Source: Laburnicola sp. R22_1
Taxonomy: Eukaryota > Ascomycota > Dothideomycetes > Pleosporales > Didymosphaeriaceae
Direction of reading: 5' to 3'
DNA: 64,000 nucleotides
NCBI GenBank assembly: GCA_014281115.1
Contig: JACONQ010000001.1
Location: 124,001-188,000 of the forward strand
Shown: positions 11,473 through 23,484 of the stretch, one piece after another
Layout of the letters: the number at the start of each line of letters is the position of its first letter
How positions within the stretch are numbered: the stretch's first letter is position 1
Notes under the pieces: model-generated
Seen by the model: only the letters and a program-made list of their open reading frames with translations
What the model was told of the DNA's origin: nothing
Database searches by the model: none
Program-made: the position numbers and the translations under genes

Positions 11473-12773
11473 ATGCGAGACCCACGGATCCACGAACGAG
11501 AGACCGAACGCAGAACCACGCAGACTCCCATTGTTGTGGTGGGTCTTGCATGCAGGCTACCTGGCGAATGTAACTCACCGGTTGATTTTTGGAAGTTCTT
11601 GCTCAAGGGTGGATGTGCTAGTTGTGAAGTTCCCCCTTCCAGGTTCAGCGTCGAACAATTTTACGATGGAACGCTGCGTCCAAACACTATGCGATCGCCC
11701 GGGGGCATGTTCATCAAAATCGATCCCAAAGACCTCGACGCTGCATTCTTTGGGCTTTCTCGGGAGGAAGCCATCTCCATGGATCCCAACCAACGACAAC
11801 TGCTAGAAGTAGTGTACGAAGGCCTCGAGAACGCAGGTCTCAAGCTGGAAAATCTAAAGCGCAAGAACTATGGATGCTTCGTCGGTTCATATGCGTCAGG
11901 TAATTTTTGTTGACATTTTGTTCAAGTAAAAAGCTAAGACTACACAGATTACAGTGACATGCAAAATCGCGATCCTGAAAATAGAACACCGAGCTTCACA
12001 GTCTGTACCGGACGGGCCATGCTAAGCAACCGCATCTCGCACTTCCTCGATATCACTGGTCCTAGGTAAGAAACCTAGTCAATCTGTTTTATTTTGACTA
12101 ACCTGGTCAGCATGACAATCGATACAGCATGCTCCGGTAGCCTCATCTCTGTCGACTTGGCTTGCAGATACCTTGACTCTGGTGATGCAGATGGTGCTGT
12201 TGTTGCTGGGTGCAACCTTTACATGAGTCCAGAGCATAATATGGAGCAGAGTGCAATGGATGCCGCTGCCTCGCGAACTGGACGTTGCTGGACGTTTGAT
12301 TCACGAGCCTATGGTTACATCAAAGCTGAAGCAATAAACGCTATTATATTGAAGCGATTCGATGATGCTATTCGGGATGGCTATCCAATCCGCGCCGTGA
12401 TACGGGGGTCAGCAACCAACAGCGACGGCTGGACACCGGGCATCGCAAACCCAAGTTCCGATGCCCAAGCAATGGCAATCAAGCGGGCGTATGCAAGAGC
12501 AGGAATATCGCGTTTTACAGATACTGCGTACCTAGAATGTCACGGCACGGGAACTCAAGCTGGAGATCCAACTGAGGTCACCACTACATCTGCGGTGTTC
12601 GCCCAAGACAGGCCATCCCCGCTGCGTATTGGTTCGGTGAAAAGTAATATTGGACATTCAGAACCAGCGGCCGGAATTTCAGGCGTTTTGAAAACAGTCT
12701 TGTCGATCGAGAATGGAATGATACCTGGGAACCCTACGTTCGAAGTTCCCAATCCCAACATCGACTTCGCAAA

Positions 12774-12781
12774 ATTGAAAA
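12774..12781. repeat. 8-bp target site duplication (left) of MITE 1
   Basis: ATTGAAAA here is repeated at 13238-13245 on the other side of the element. Eight bases is the hAT target duplication length. Confidence 0.9.
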
Positions 12782-13237
12782 CAGCGCTGACAACGTACCG
12801 TACTACGCGTAATAGTACGTCCCGTAGTACGTCCCGTACGCCGTACGTACGTAGCTGCCTCCTAGGCCGTACCGTAGCCGTAATTTGTATGTGGACGAGG
12901 CGTAATTACGGCTCTACGGGAGCCTTTTTGTGAGCTTTTAACGCGACCTTTTGGTGTTGTTGAAAAGTTGTTAAAAGTAACCTTTTTAACCTTGTAAAGT
13001 TAATCTCCTAAAAAGACAACTTTTTAACGACCTCAACACTAGAAAACAATCACAAATTACCTAATTAGGAAGGATCTTGGCATATACGGCCCGTAAACAC
13101 CTTTTTAGGCCGTACTACGGTTACGGGGCGTAATCTAGCATCTCCAGCGGCTCCCGTACGTACGTAGCGCCCATACAAGCCGTAGCGTAGAGCAATGAGG
13201 GTCAACCGTACCGTACTACGCTACGTTGTCAGCGCTG
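12782..13237. mobile_element. hAT-type MITE 1 inserted in the KS domain
   Basis: A 456-bp non-coding element with terminal inverted repeats starting CAGCGCTGACAACGTA on both ends (perfect for 16 bp, then similar). It is flanked by the 8-bp direct repeat ATTGAAAA. The CAG-start ends and 8-bp duplication identify a non-autonomous hAT derivative. Its interior is rich in CGTACG-type palindromes near the ends. It splits the ketosynthase coding sequence at the end of the KS core; coding on the two sides is in register once the element and one duplication copy are discounted. Same family as the element at 18224-18383. Confidence 0.93.
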
Positions 13238-16200
13238 ATTGAAAATGTTGCCTTCTCGGCTAGCGACATTGTGGCCTTCAGATATGCTGAAACGCGCAAG
13301 CGTCAACTCCTTTGGGTTTGGCGGATCCAACGCTCACGTCGTTCTCGAGCATCCCAGTGTGCTTAATCCAGGACTGAAGTCACCTCACGTCTCTTCACAC
13401 ATACATTCGTTTGTGCTTGAAGACGAAGAAGAATCTAAGAAGCGCCGCCTGTTCGTTTTCTCGGCAAACGACGATACCTCTATTCGGCTACTCGTGAAGT
13501 CGTATGTTCGACATTTGGCGAATCCAGCCGTCAGTGTTGAGCCAGTTGATCTGGCATATACCCTTTCGGAACGGCGCACCAGACACTTCCATCGTGCATA
13601 TGTAATCTCTGACAACACCAATTTGAGCGAGGGCCGATTTGTTTACGGTAAACCCCGAGAAAGCTCGCCTCGAATCGCGTTCGTCCTTACAGGACAAGGT
13701 GCGCAGTGGAGCCAAATGGGAAAGGATCTGCTCGAGAAGTTCAAAGTCGCCCGCTCCACAGTGTCTAAATTGGACAGAGCTTTGAATGATCTTCGCGATC
13801 CGCCAGCATGGTCTTTATATGATGAACTTGTTCAGTCGCGCGCAACCGAGCACATGCGCTCACCGGAGTTCTCGCAGCCTCTAGTCACTGCTCTACAACT
13901 GGCACTTTTTGACGTTCTTGTGGACTTTGGCATCAAACCAACCAGCGTCATCGGTCATTCATCGGGCGAAATTGCAGCCGCTGCTATCAGCGGGCGACTC
14001 ACTTATGAAGATGCTATTAAAGTGGCTTATCTGAGGGGCAAGCTGTCTACGCTTGACACCAGCCAACGCTTGGGCATGCTTGCACTTGGAATTAGCGAAT
14101 CAGACGTTGGAATGTACACTTCAAAACTCCCAAAGGTCCAGGTCGCTTGCATCAATAGCCCAAAATCCGTCACGCTCTCGGGCGAAGCGTCCGACTTGGA
14201 GCTAGTTCGAGAATTGGTTCAAGCTGATGGCCATTTCGCGCGCATGCTTGAGGTGGAGATGGCATACCACTCAGAATACATTAATGATGTTGCGGAAAAA
14301 TACCTGTCTGCGTTACAAGAGCATTGTTTCGGTTTGAGCGTCCCGAGTGCTACAGGTACCGCACCCGAAGTGGAATTCTTCTCCACAGTTTCCGGCAAAC
14401 GACTAGATCGTCGCACAGATGCACGATACTGGCATGACAACATGATTTGCTCCGTGCAGTTCTCCAAGGCCTTGGAATCCCTGATCAACGAGGATATTTC
14501 CGACACTCTAGTCGAACTTGGGCCGAGCGGTGCGCTGGCTGGACCCATTTCTCAGACCATTGCGAGTTTGCAAGGCAACGCGACCTCTGTCGAGTATTTC
14601 ACTGCGCTCTCCAGAGGGAATGATCCCACGCGACCTTTGTATGAGCTCCTAGGAAAGCTGTTTTTGGCTGGAGCCGAAGTCGACCTGATGCGTGTCAACG
14701 ACATTGCGGCCGACGATCGACCGAGAGTTGTCGTAGACTTGCCCAGCTATTCCTGGAATCACAAAGTAAAATATTGGCATGAGCCATTGGCTAGCATGGA
14801 TTGGCGATACCGAAAGTTCCTAGTTCATGATCTTCTGGGTACAAAGATTCTTGGCACACCATGGCAGATGCCTTCATGGCGACGGATTATACGATTGAAA
14901 GAGCTTCCTTGGCTTAGGGATCATCAAATCGGCTCTGTAGCAATATTTTCCGCCTCTGGGTATATTGCCATGGCTATTGAAGCTATTTTCCAGACTGCCC
15001 TGGCCACTGGCCTGATCAAGGGCATCAGTGACGTTTCTGCTGCCACATACGATCTCCGAAATGTGCGATTTCTTCGAGCACTCGTCCTAGAATAGGATGA
15101 AGAACGTCATCTTTACTTGTCCCTCGATCGAATCCAAAGCGTAGAAAGCTCATGGTTCCATTTCACTGTTCAGCATCTGCAAGACGGTACTTGTACAGAA
15201 CATGCTGACGGCATGGTTCGGATACGATCAGCTGCACCAATACAAATGGCTGCCTCCAGCGCTTTGTCTTCCTTTGAACATCCTGTCAACTCCAGACTTT
15301 GGTATCGGGCTCTAGATAAAGTTGGGTTTAACTTCGGTCCCGCCTTCCAGAACGTAATCGAATACGAAACTCATCCAGGAGCAGACAAGAACAGGGCCCG
15401 CTTAGCTTGGCCTCTCAAAGAAGACCTTTTAAATCAGTCTCGCTACACCATTCATCCCACTACTATTGACTCATTTTTTCAATCCACTTGCCCTTCGGTG
15501 TACAGGTATCGGACAGCGGTTGACCGAGTCATTGTTCCAAAAGTCATCGACAACATCACCATACCTTCTCGGTTTGAAAATCCACATCAGACAGTTGCTC
15601 TAAGCAGGAGTGCGTACACTGGTTCAGGAAGGAAAGACAGTCTCAAGAATTGTGTCGCGGATGTTGAAGTGTACGACGAAGTCACTGGACAGCTAGTCTT
15701 TGAGCTCACCGGTCTATCCTACAGCGAGATGGATGCCCCGACTGAGTTTGGAACAGCACATGATTACGTACGAGTGGACTGGAAGCCAGATGTCACTGCG
15801 CTAAATGATGTACATCTGGAGTCATTGCCAGTGTCTATTGACGGAGCGACGCCCTTTATGAATGTTCTTGGCTGTTACGAATCTACTGCAAAAAATTTAT
15901 GTTTAGCACAGCATAAATTTGGACCGCTATCGCTTTTGGACATAGACTTCGCTTCTGACACCGAGGGAACGTGGAAGCAAGTGCATACCCCTGAAACATC
16001 GGAGGACCCAATATTCTCCCGCTACGTTTATACTGGTACGTCCATTCGGAGCTTATCGAATGCGCGAGCAAGGATAAGCGGCGAGACTGGTAGTTCGTTC
16101 TACATCCACGACGTTCTTGATGGTCGAGAAGCACCTTTCAGCGACCCGCCTGGCTTTGACGTGGTCTTGCTGCGCGCCCCAATCACCACTGGGTCCAAAA

Positions 16201-17372
16201 TGAAGGAGCTTGTTGCCAGAGCAAGCTCTTTCACCACCGAAGAAGGTTTTGTGCTTCTCATGTATTCTGACATGTCCGTGGATGATTCTCTGTCCACTTC
16301 TCGGGTAAGTGTTAGTGATCACCCACGGAACAACGAAGACCCAACGTCTATTGCTAATGCCGTTGGGTTGCGCATTCTTTCGCGATCTATTTCGTGTGGT
16401 AGCGAATGTAGCATGCTCCTTGGGTTGAAGCATGATACTTTGCAAGACGAAAAGTGGGACCGGACCTGCTCCATTCTTGATTTGTGCGACATGCACGATT
16501 CATTTCAGCGACAAGCTTTGGAAGCAGGCTTGCGTGACAAGGGAATATGCAGTAGAGTCGTAACTATCGAGCAAGCTGCCAACAATCCTCTCCTGGATCC
16601 GATCCTCCTGCTGGATGACCCTGCAGCGCCTTTCTTGGCAACCATTCAGGAGCTATGCTGGAGTGAGTTTCGAAAGTTACTTGGTCCGAACCGAAAAGTC
16701 TTCTACGTGAGCTGCGGCTCTCAGGCGGATGCTGTGTTACCTGGTGGCTCGCTTTTCACTGGACTGTCTCGAAGCGTCCGTTCAGAAGACCCAAGCCTCG
16801 TGATCAAGACTCTGGACTTATGGTCCACGTCACCGGCCGACGCCGTCTCTGCAATTGCACTCATTTTGTCGAGATTCGGGCGCAAACCAGAAAACACGGA
16901 ACATGAATACTGGGAGCGTAATGGCGTGCTCTATGTGAACCGACTCCACAAAGATCTTGCTCTCATCGAGGCGGAGAACCAGGACACCAATGGTAGGATC
17001 ACCCAAGAAAAGTGGTTTCATGAGAATCCACGTACGGTACGTATGAAGTGTGGACGAATCGGTATGCTCGACTCACTCGCCTATTTCGAAGTTGAAGAAG
17101 GGGAGAGTGATCTCCCGCAGGATTGCATCGAGATCGAAATTCGGGCAGCTGCGTTGAACTTCAAAGACTTAGCAACATCGATGGGACTTGTGGCAGAAGA
17201 CGAATACCGACTGGGTTCAGATGGCGCAGGCATCGTGCGACGAGTGGGTGCCAAGGTGCAAAACTTTAGTGTTGGCGACCGCGACATTACACTATGCAGA
17301 GGCACTTTCGCCAACCGCGTTCAAGCCGAGCCACCAAGATGCTTGAGAATGCCATCTTCAATGTCTTTCGAG

Positions 17373-17572
17373 GTAAGTTCTTCTATGTTTCATGACGATT
17401 TTTTTTCTCGCTGCCAGCATTGCTGAACCGAAGTTGTGGTGGATGCGAATCGTCGCGTCGGGTTACTAGTGTGGGCGCATTGTTGTTGTTGAGGCGAAGC
17501 TCCGCTGGGTGGGGCGCGAACCGGAGGAAGCAGTATATTTGATGGAGGACAACACGCTGACGGGCCCCACAG
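17373..17572 (+). other. 200-bp intron in the ER domain of the synthase
   Basis: GTAAGT donor and CACAG acceptor with a branch-like GCTGAC 16 bp before the end. It is longer than the other introns of this gene (45-78 bp). ER coding is contiguous across it. Confidence 0.8.
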
Positions 17573-18223
17573 GAAGCAGCAACGATGCCGATAGTGTTTT
17601 TCACCGCTATATATGCGCTCATGGAGAGGACAAAACTACAACGAGACCAGAGTATCTTGATACACTCTGCTGCGGGAGGGGTTGGTATTGCCTGTGTTCA
17701 GGTATGCCAATACCTTGGTGCAAAGATTTACGCTACAGTGGGTAATGACGAAAAACGCCCATTCTTGGTTGAGCGATATGGCCTCTCGCCAGACGCAATC
17801 TTCTCCTCACGATCTAGCAACTTCTATCACGAGTTGAAAAAAGCGACTAATGGAAACGGTGTCGACGTCGTCTTAAACTCACTCAGTGGCGATCTACTTG
17901 CAGAGTCCTGGAGGTGCCTTGCTGATAACGGTACCCTTCTAGAGATCGGGAAGAAGGATATCGTCGATAGAAGATATCTTCCCATGGAGCCCTTCGATCG
18001 GAATTGCACATACCAAGCCATTGATATCGCGCAGCCAAGTGTCTACTTCGACTTTGATCTCATAACACGCATTATGTCGACTATCCTGCATCTATTGAAA
18101 GCAGGTTTCATCCAGCCTATCTCGCCCCGCAAGCGGTTCTCATTCACCAGAGTACCGGAAGCCATGAAATATATGCGAAATGGTACGCATATGGGCAAGA
18201 TAGTATTGTCTGACGATTGCGAA

Positions 18224-18383
18224 CAGCGTTGACAACGTACCGTAGCGAGTACGGCCGCAAGTACGGCCGAGCCGTGCACGGTGTATAGAGTGCGCTTTCA
18301 ACCTTGAAATTAGCCAACATACAATCTGTGCACGGCTCGGCCGTACTTGCGGCCGTACTCGCTACGGTACGTTGTCAACGCTG
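18224..18383. mobile_element. hAT-type MITE 2 inserted between ER and KR
   Basis: A 160-bp element with 56-bp perfect terminal inverted repeats (first bases CAGCGTTGACAACGTACCGT), almost a full hairpin with a 48-bp centre. Direct 8-bp target duplications ATTGCGAA lie at 18216-18223 and 18384-18391. The outer TIR matches MITE 1 except one transition, so both belong to one family. It interrupts the ER-KR linker of the polyketide synthase. Confidence 0.94.
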
Positions 18384-18425
18384 ATTGCGAAGACATCCAA
18401 GTTCCAGTTGAACTTGCGTCTCGTA

Positions 18426-19905
18426 CGGAGGTGCCTTTCAAAAGTTCTGTCTGACGCTAAAAGCGCCACCACAACGCCCAGCTCTTGGCACTAAAATACT
18501 TGAGATAGGAGCAATCTGATCTCTCTTCTGATCAACCATGGCCCCTAATACGGACGTGTATACGCGTACTCTTGTTGTTACTCTCAAATCACCATCTGTT
18601 GGCAAGTCAACCTCTCAAGTCTCAGAGCTCACTGGCATCAAACCACGCACAATTGATCGTATCTACAGCCGAGCTATTGCTGCTGGCTTCGAGCCCAACG
18701 TTCTGCCTCTTAAGATCCTCCCACACCACGTTCAAGACGCTCCTCGCTCTGGGCGCCCATCCAAACAGACGCAGGAGGTCAAGGAGGAGGTATTACAACA
18801 AGTATGCCGCGACAGATATGGACGTGAAAAGACCTGCGCTGACGTAGCTGGTGGGCTTAGTCTGCGAGGGATAGATCTCTTAGCTACTACTGTCTGGCGA
18901 GTCTTGAGAGAGGCTGGATACCACAAGACAAAGCCAACGAGGAAGCCTGGGTTGACACAGAAGATGAGGACTGAGAGATTGAAGTGGGCGCTTGAGCACG
19001 TTACTTGGACGCTTGAGGATTGGAAGAACGTTATATGGACAGATGAGACTTCTGTCGTTCTTGGTCATCGCCGTGGTGGATACAGAATATGGAGGAGACC
19101 TGAGGAGCGCGTAGTCAAGAGCTGTATACGTGAGAGATGGAAGGGATACTCTGAGTTCATGTTCTAGGGCTGCTTTACGTACGACAAGAAGGGTCCTTGC
19201 TATGTCTACAAGCCAGAGACTAAGGTAGAGAAGCAGATAGCTGCTCAAAGGATCAGTGAGCTGAACGCTGAGCTCGAGCCTTTGATGCGAGATGAGTGGG
19301 AGCTGAACACAGCCATGAGGAGGACAGGACTACGCAACAAGCCAGGCAAGAAACCTCAATGGAAATGGACAGCCAAGAATGGCAAGCTCGTACGCAGCTC
19401 TGGTGGAGGCATTGATTGGTGGCGATACCAGACGTGCGTTCTTATCCCTAAGCTTCTGCCCTTCGCGCAGGAGTGTATGAAGGATAGGCCACAGATTGTG
19501 GTGATAGAGGATAAGGCACCTGCGCATGCACACCACTATCAGGATACAGTGTACAGTCTGTACAAGGTCACAAAGTTGCTCTGGTGTGGCAACTCACCAG
19601 ACTGCAACTGCATTAAGCCATGCTGGTTCTATATGAAGAGAGAGACTACAAAGAAGGAAGCTCCTCAATCAAGAGCAGAGGGTATTAAGGCGTGGGAGAG
19701 ATGCTGGCGAGACCTCCCTCAATCAAAGATACAAGCTTAGATTGAGCGTATTGTTAAACATATCCCTAAGATTATTAAGCTTAAAGGTGGCAATGAGTAC
19801 CTTGAAGGGAGAGGAGAAAAGCGAGTTAGATAGATCAGCAATATGTGGCGTTTTGGTGGCGTTGTGGCTTTCCTTGGCAGACAGAACTTTTGAAAGGCAC
19901 CTCCG
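18426..19905 (+). mobile_element. Tc1/mariner element inserted in the polyketide synthase
   Basis: A 1,480-bp element bounded by TA dinucleotides (18424-18425 and 19906-19907). Terminal inverted repeats start CGGAGGTGCCTTTCAAAAGT and match for about 28 bp. It contains one transposase frame on the plus strand. The flanking synthase coding sequence is in register across the element and one TA. It lies 34 bp downstream of MITE 2's right target duplication, so this linker was hit twice. Confidence 0.94.
18538..19833 (+). pseudogene. Tc1/mariner transposase, inactive
   Basis: One frame of 431 codons from ATG 18538 to TAG 19831, with internal stops at 19165-19167 (where the family has Trp) and 19738-19740 (where Gln is expected). 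It has an N-terminal helix-turn-helix with homeodomain-like fold, a second HTH, and a DDE_3 catalytic core with IWTDETS (first Asp) and VVIEDKAPAH (second Asp). The third acidic position, normally in NPIEP, reads Lys (CIKPCWF). The changes fit C-to-T transitions in CpA on either strand. Confidence 0.9.
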
Positions 19906-21258
19906 TACGCTATGTCTCGATAGCGATAGCGCTTACCTTGTCGTCGGTGGGCTGGGAGGCCTATGTGGAAGTTTGGCGCTTTTACTTACGCAACATGGAG
20001 CTAAAGAGTTGATCGTTATGTCCAGGAGCGGGTCAGATGACGAACAGACGAGAGAAGTGGTGAATAACATCACTAAGATGGGTTCGAGTGTGACAGTGGT
20101 TAAAGGAGACGTCACCGTCAGGGAAGATGTGGCTGAAGCCTTCCGAAAAGCTCGACATGCGGTTACAGGAATCATTCAAGGAGCGATGGTTCTCCGAGTA
20201 AGTTACTCTAGCTCCCGAGGTCGTTACTGTCTCGAAGGACCTTCTGCACATGTTCCTGAACTTACAATGTAGTAGGATAGCACTTTCGAGACGATGGACT
20301 GCTCGGACTACCATGCTGCCATCGCGGCCAAAGTGAAGGGCACATGGAACTTGCACCAAGAAGCACAACGACAGTCTGCACCCATCAAGTTCTTCACACT
20401 GTTATCTAGCGTCTCTGGAATAGTTGGCACGGGCGGACAAGCAAATTACGCTGCCGGAAATGCCTTCCTTGACGCTTTCGCTACATATCGCAATAGCCTA
20501 GGCCTGCGGGCTCACTCCATTGCCCTTGGTGCCATTGAAGAGGTGGGTTATATGAGTAAACACACTAAGACCGCAGAGCACGTGGAGAGTAGGAGTGGTC
20601 TCGTGGGAATAGATGAACGCATGTTGCACAAAACTATGAAGATGAGCATCTTGCAGCAGATGAAACCCATCGAGATACGGAGCCAAAGTCAGATGATCAC
20701 AGGACTACTGCTACCACCCCGATCAGGATCCAAACTTCCCGAAGATGCAAGGTTCCGTACACTGCAACCTGTGCGCGGAGGTGGCGATTACGCCACAGCC
20801 AACGGCACAAATAGCATACTGGCTGTCCTGCAACAGATGCTTGACAGTAAGACGAATTCGCTGACTGTCACCATGGAAGTGGTTCGTTTGATCAATGAGC
20901 AAGCGGTCAAGACTTTAGGTCTTGCGGAGGCTATCGAGCCAGCAAAGAGTTTGAACACTTACGAGATCGATAGTCTAGCAGCGGTGGATCTCCGGAATTG
21001 GCTACGATCAAATTTCAAGGCTGAATTGAGCACGTTGGATATTCTGAACGCGAAAAGTCTGGTAGACTTGGCCGGCAAAGTCATGGGAGGTCTGAGGAGT
21101 GAGGAGTGAGAACTTGCCTACTCTTAACGCTTCAATAGTACGCTTACAATCGAGTCCCGAGTGGTAAACAAGCATTCAATCATGAGAAAGATACAAATTG
21201 ATACATTGAAGTAAATACTTGTTGACTTAACATCTCAATGGTCGATCCAGAACCAGAC

Positions 21259-22269
21259 TTATATCTTAGCGTCTATATGTGCCCCTTCCTCCAGTAGTAG
21301 TGTCAAGATATGGCTGTTGTCTAGACCAGCGGCCAAATGCAACGCCGTGAGGCCATTTCCGTCTTTGATTTCAGTGTCACTTCCAGCGTTAAGAAGCAAT
21401 CGCACAATTGGTTCGTTTCCGGCCGTGACCGCGAGGTGTAATGCTGTCTGTCCGTTCTTGTTTACCTGGTCCAGTATCGACTTGTGCTTCGACAGATCGG
21501 CTACTATAGTTTCCTGTGAGCTCTCGACCGCGACGTGTAGGGCGGTCCGACCTGAACCATCTTTCTCCAGAACGTTCGCTGACCTGCGGAGAAGAGTGAT
21601 AACCGTTTCGACCCCTCCTGAGCCCGCTGCTATGTGAAGTGCCGTCTGACCTTCGGAAGGTGGAGGCTGAGGCGGTCGTGGAGACAATTCGTTGGGCACA
21701 AAGTCAGAACTCTTAGGCTGAACACAGATGCTTGGAGGTCCCGCAAAAGTATTCTCTATGCTGGCTGCTAAAGAGAAGTTGCAGGGATCCAGTGAAGAAT
21801 CCACTGCCCAGCTAAGATCCAAAGGCGAATTGCTTGAACCCTAATTTCTGGCATTGCAAAGTATCTCAAGACCGGTATATGCCTCGTCGAACGGTGGAGT
21901 TAAAGGCATGCCAATGAAACTCAAAAGAGTAGAAGGGTCGTCTCTCTGCGGGCGCGATTCTTTGGATGTCGCATCGTCTACATGGGCAGCAGGACTCGAA
22001 CATGACGCAAGTTCCGTGCGTCTAGATTTCCGTTGAAACAGTCCATCATTTTCAGAACTTCGGTGTAGCTCCTCGAGAGCTTCCATTCGACGTTTGGATC
22101 GCTCCCCTGTTACGTGTGTCAGATTGTCTCCATCATAGGAGCATTGATGCCACTGACGATATGCACGCTGTGCGATCCGATTTTGAATTTTCTTTCGCTC
22201 TTTCGCATCCCCGACGTGTTTCCATTGCTCGTGATGGTCATTTCCTCCTGTCCCCTCTAGTTGCGACAT
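21259..22269 (-). pseudogene. bZIP-basic / ankyrin (bANK) transcription factor, TOXE-like, with a stop codon
   Basis: ATG 22269 starts a protein with a bZIP basic region (KERKKIQNRIAQRAYR, about residues 20-36) but no leucine zipper, followed after a linker by about four ankyrin repeats (GQTALHIAAGSGG, GRTALHVAVES, GQTALHLAVTAGN, GLTALHLAAGLDN). This layout is that of TOXE, the regulator of HC-toxin genes in Cochliobolus carbonum, and of APF2-type regulators. A 51-bp intron (22107-22157) with an unusual GTCAGT donor and CAG acceptor restores the basic region; it is a multiple of three without stops, so retention gives another frame-compatible form. A TAG at 21841-21843 separates the DNA-binding half from the ankyrin half in the same frame and fits CAG-to-TAG mutation. 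Convergent with the synthase, 150 bp away. Confidence 0.85.
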
Positions 22270-22638
22270 GATCCCAGAAGCACAACAACAAACAATCACA
22301 CGGTAAAAACACAGCTCGTGAGAGTTTGGGGATCCAAGATTTGAGGCTGTGGGCCGCACCGAGCGGATTTCCGAACGTTCGCTTAAGCAGGTCTTGTTAC
22401 CGCAAGGTGCTCGACATGTGTTTGATAATTTTGCCTTTTAAGCTAAAAAGTTTAATTTTAATACTAAACCTATAATAGAACTAGATAAAGTAGTATTTAG
22501 CACACTTTTTATAATTAACTTATTTATTTGTTTTATTCGTTTTTATTAGGCTATTCTTACTAAAAGAATATTAGCTAGCTATAGTAATTATATACGCTTA
22601 GTTATTAATTATATAATATTATTTTAATATACTATACT

Positions 22639-22729
22639 TCCCTAAGCAGGGGCTCTGCTTTTTTGTCATGTTATTTAAGATGAAAGCCTTTATCGTTCTA
22701 CCCCTAGGTAGTTAATTTAACAACACATA
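22639..22729 (+). repeat. dispersed ~95-bp repeat, copy 1
   Basis: Contains GGGGCTCTGCTTTTTTG, TTATTTAAGATGAAAGCCTT and CCCCTAGGTAGTTAATTTAA; same order as the copies at 24784, 47497 and 47611. Confidence 0.75.
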
Positions 22730-22748
22730 CTATACTTATATATTTTTA

Positions 22749-22850
22749 CGCTCTTTTTAATTACTATGTAGGGAGCTCTATCTTTTTATTATATTATTTA
22801 AAATAAAAGCCTTTGTTACGCTACTTCTATGTAGTTAATTTAATGCCATA
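22749..22850 (+). repeat. dispersed ~95-bp repeat, copy 2
   Basis: Starts CTCTTTTTAATTACTATGTA, then TATTATTTAAAATAAAAGCC and GTAGTTAATTTAATGCCATA; lies 19 bp after copy 1 in the same orientation. Confidence 0.75.
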
Positions 22851-23430
22851 TACTTATATATATATTAGTAACTACTTTATACTTATATACTATAATTATA
22901 TATAATATATTACTATAGGTAAAACTATTAACTAGCTTCTTATATGTTTGCACTATAGGTTTAAATTCTTAGTAATACTACTTTACTTATTATATTCTTT
23001 ACCTACTTTTACTATATTAGAATTACCTTAAAAGTTAACACATTAGCAAAAAAATATATAAATTAATAAAGTAGTAATACTATAATATACTAAAACGCTA
23101 AAAAGTATATTTAAAAAGAAAAGTATATAGTACTAAAGAAGCCTATTAGATTTATATTAGGCATAGATAAATTTCTAAATTATTGAGCTTAAAGAAACTA
23201 GCTTATAGCTATTATATAAGTAGTTATATAATAGTTTAGTATATATAGTATATATAACAAAGCTCTAAGACTTTTACCTACTAAAAAAGCACTTTTAAGA
23301 TAATTATAACTATTTTACTATATATTACTATATATAACTAACTACTATTAAAGAGAATAATAATAAAGGTATACACACTAATACCTCTATCTACTTACTA
23401 CTTATAACACTATATAGATATATTAATAAC

Positions 23431-23484
<54 letters not shown>
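23431..23484. repeat. (AAT)n microsatellite
   Basis: About 18 uninterrupted AAT units within the AT-rich block. Confidence 0.95.

Larger units (their letters stand above)
11473..21109 (+). pseudogene. highly reducing polyketide synthase, disrupted by three transposons
   Basis: Type I iterative synthase of about 2,380 codons once insertions and introns are discounted. Order: KS (Cys in DTACSGSL, His in ECHGTGT and SNIGHSE), AT (GHSSGE, about 13.95 kb), DH (about 14.8-15.7 kb, DHQIG and HPTTID), a short region with no usable methyltransferase motif, ER (about 17.05-18.2 kb, NADPH loop SAAGGVGIA), KR (LLSSVSG, GQANYAAGN) and ACP (EIDSLAA with the carrier Ser). Introns: 11900-11947, 12066-12110, 17373-17572 and 20198-20275. 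ATG 11473 is the first ATG in frame. Breaks: a MITE in KS (12782-13237), an in-frame TAG in DH (15093-15095), and a MITE plus a Tc1/mariner element between ER and KR. Reading frames agree across each insertion, so the insertions themselves, not indels, ended function. Catalytic residues remain, which suggests recent loss. Confidence 0.93.
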
